Origin: Oscillospiraceae bacterium
GTDB lineage: Bacteria > Bacillota > Clostridia > Oscillospirales > Ruminococcaceae
Direction of reading: 5' to 3'
Length of the DNA: 64,000 bases
NCBI GenBank assembly: GCA_025757845.1
Contig: CP107211.1
Span: 496,001-560,000, forward strand
The position numbers and the translations under genes were made by a program. Positions 63,032 to 64,000 of the stretch are shown piece after piece. How positions within the stretch are numbered: the stretch's first letter is position 1; every line of letters starts with the position of its first letter. Below the pieces are notes generated by a model that worked only from the letters and a program-made list of their open reading frames with translations, ran no database searches and was not told where the DNA came from.

Positions 63032-63121
63032 TGTGTACCTCCAAATAAAAACAGGACAATCCATTTGGACTGTCCTGTAAAAAGTGAAGGGGAGCATCCG
63101 AAGATACTCCCCAGTAGATAA

Positions 63122-64000
63122 TTATTTTTTCCTTACCATGCAACGCTTTTTGAAGAATGCGATGCCATAACAGAGGATGTCATCATAGTCATCCCGGAAG
63201 TCTGCTGCATACATCCGGTCATTGATCTGCTGAATGGCAGCATCACAGGCATCCGGCAGAGCATCCAGAGTTTTGGAATACTTGGCTTCAAAAATTGCCA
63301 CACGGCCATTGCGGATATCCTTTACAATAACATCGCTGCGACCCTCGCCATGCTCTTTGTTGGATTCCACCACATAGCCAGCACCAGTAAAGATGCCTGC
63401 AAGGAAAGCGTGGTAAAAATCCTCCCGATAGTCATGGTAGCTGATGGTCATGCGCAGCAGCTTGGTCATTTCTTTTGTCAGAGCTTCGTTGTTTCCGCTC
63501 CAGACTGCATCAAACAACGGGCTGCGGTTCCATGCCTTTGCACTGTCGTCAAACCATTTGCTTACAGTGGTTTCAAAAATTTCCCGAATCTCTGCATTTG
63601 GAATCATCAGCGCAGAGCAGCCATCCGGCAGCGAATCCGTCAGATCCTTATCCCGCACCTTGGTCAGATAGCCTGTCAGATACAGCACACTCCAAAGATT
63701 TTCCTCAGAGGAGTGCAGATAATCGTAGGTCAGGTTTTCTTCAATATGCTGAACAATGGAGCCGCCAGCCATCAGCGTTTCGAGCTTTGTGGTGATATTG
63801 TCGCCTGCATAGTCGATGAAAGAACGGATGATGGCGTTATCACTGGTGTTTTTCCAATAGCTTTTCGGCTTCTGTGCTACACCATACTGGAAATCCCGCA
63901 GATAACTGATCACGTCCCACGGACAATAAATGTCTGCATCGCCAAAATGATAACCATCGTACCAAGCCTTGATTTCAGCAGACTGCGATTCAAGACCGGC
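63122..64000 (-). CDS. AAA-ATPase-like / PD-(D/E)XK protein (5' end outside window)
   Basis: The frame is open to base 64000, so the start is missing. The visible 292 residues begin within an AAA-ATPase-like domain (KAWYDGYHFGDADIYCPWDV). They end with a PD-(D/E)XK nuclease-like domain (AFLAGIFTGAGYVVESNKEHGEGRSDVIVKD, read in pieces, and AIFEAKYSK), with Glu, Asp and the ExK lysine visible. Such proteins are numerous in gut anaerobes and their function is unknown; a defence role has been suggested for related folds. Confidence 0.85.
   Translation of the reverse strand, partial: AGLESQSAEIKAWYDGYHFGDADIYCPWDVISYLRDFQYGVAQKPKSYWKNTSDNAIIRSFIDYAGDNITTKLETLMAGGSIVQHIEENLTYDYLHSSEENLWSVLYLTGYLTKVRDKDLTDSLPDGCSALMIPNAEIREIFETTVSKWFDDSAKAWNRSPLFDAVWSGNNEALTKEMTKLLRMTISYHDYREDFYHAFLAGIFTGAGYVVESNKEHGEGRSDVIVKDIRNGRVAIFEAKYSKTLDALPDACDAAIQQINDRMYAADFRDDYDDILCYGIAFFKKRCMVRKK

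Overview
The window looks like a Gram-positive gut anaerobe of the Oscillospiraceae (Clostridia), most likely Faecalibacterium or a close relative. This rests on a GC-rich core with low-GC promoters, Firmicutes gene order (ftsW-murG-ftsQ; pth-mfd-lipoprotein), pyruvate phosphate dikinase, and a mosaic of mobile-element genes typical of human-gut Clostridia. No taxonomic search was possible, so this is an inference.

Region 1 (1-40 kb) is mostly chromosomal core. It opens with a cell-wall/division cluster (MraY-like tail, ftsW, murG, ftsQ, murE). Next come a Tat-signal flavin reductase divergent from a LysR regulator, serC-serA, a BlaI-type regulator with an rRNA methyltransferase, a GGDEF protein, an AEC transporter, tatB-like/tatA/tatC, a GH2 glycosidase, citrate synthase with a MarR regulator, a leftward group (lipoprotein, mfd, pth, small secreted protein, stand-alone GlmU acetyltransferase domain), ppdK and a C69 peptidase. 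A scar at 34.4-35.1 kb holds an IS3 fragment plus relics of ppdK and GH4 gene tails. It is followed by an rpiR / PTS EIICB / GH4 phospho-glucosidase locus. A tiny FeoB-associated Cys-rich protein and tRNA-Val(CAC) end the core.

Region 2 (40.5-53.5 kb) begins directly after the tRNA and is accessory DNA, partly AT-rich. It holds a HipA-like kinase / truncated DUF3990 / XRE locus. A compact leftward module follows: 562-aa protein, HerA-like ATPase, 95-aa protein, excisionase-like protein, and a zinc-ribbon tyrosine recombinase. Then come an orphan 539-aa protein, an excisionase-like HTH, a RHH protein with a minimal relaxase, a soluble FtsH-like AAA/M41 protease, and a strongly folded non-coding element next to an XRE repressor.

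Region 3 (53.8-61.3 kb) is the most unusual part. It is a rightward operon of a decayed PD-(D/E)XK-like gene, a helical/Sel1-like protein, a WYL regulator, a 300-aa unknown, a Ycf46-type AAA ATPase, and a protein joining a possible PD-(D/E)XK nuclease domain to a glycine-zipper membrane segment. I propose it as a candidate undescribed conflict or defence locus. Several in-frame amber codons interrupt otherwise open frames here.

Region 4 (61.3-64 kb) is leftward mobile-element cargo: serine resolvase with a 44-aa partner, LPD28 and DUF3846 proteins, and an AAA-ATPase-like/PD-(D/E)XK protein running off the window.
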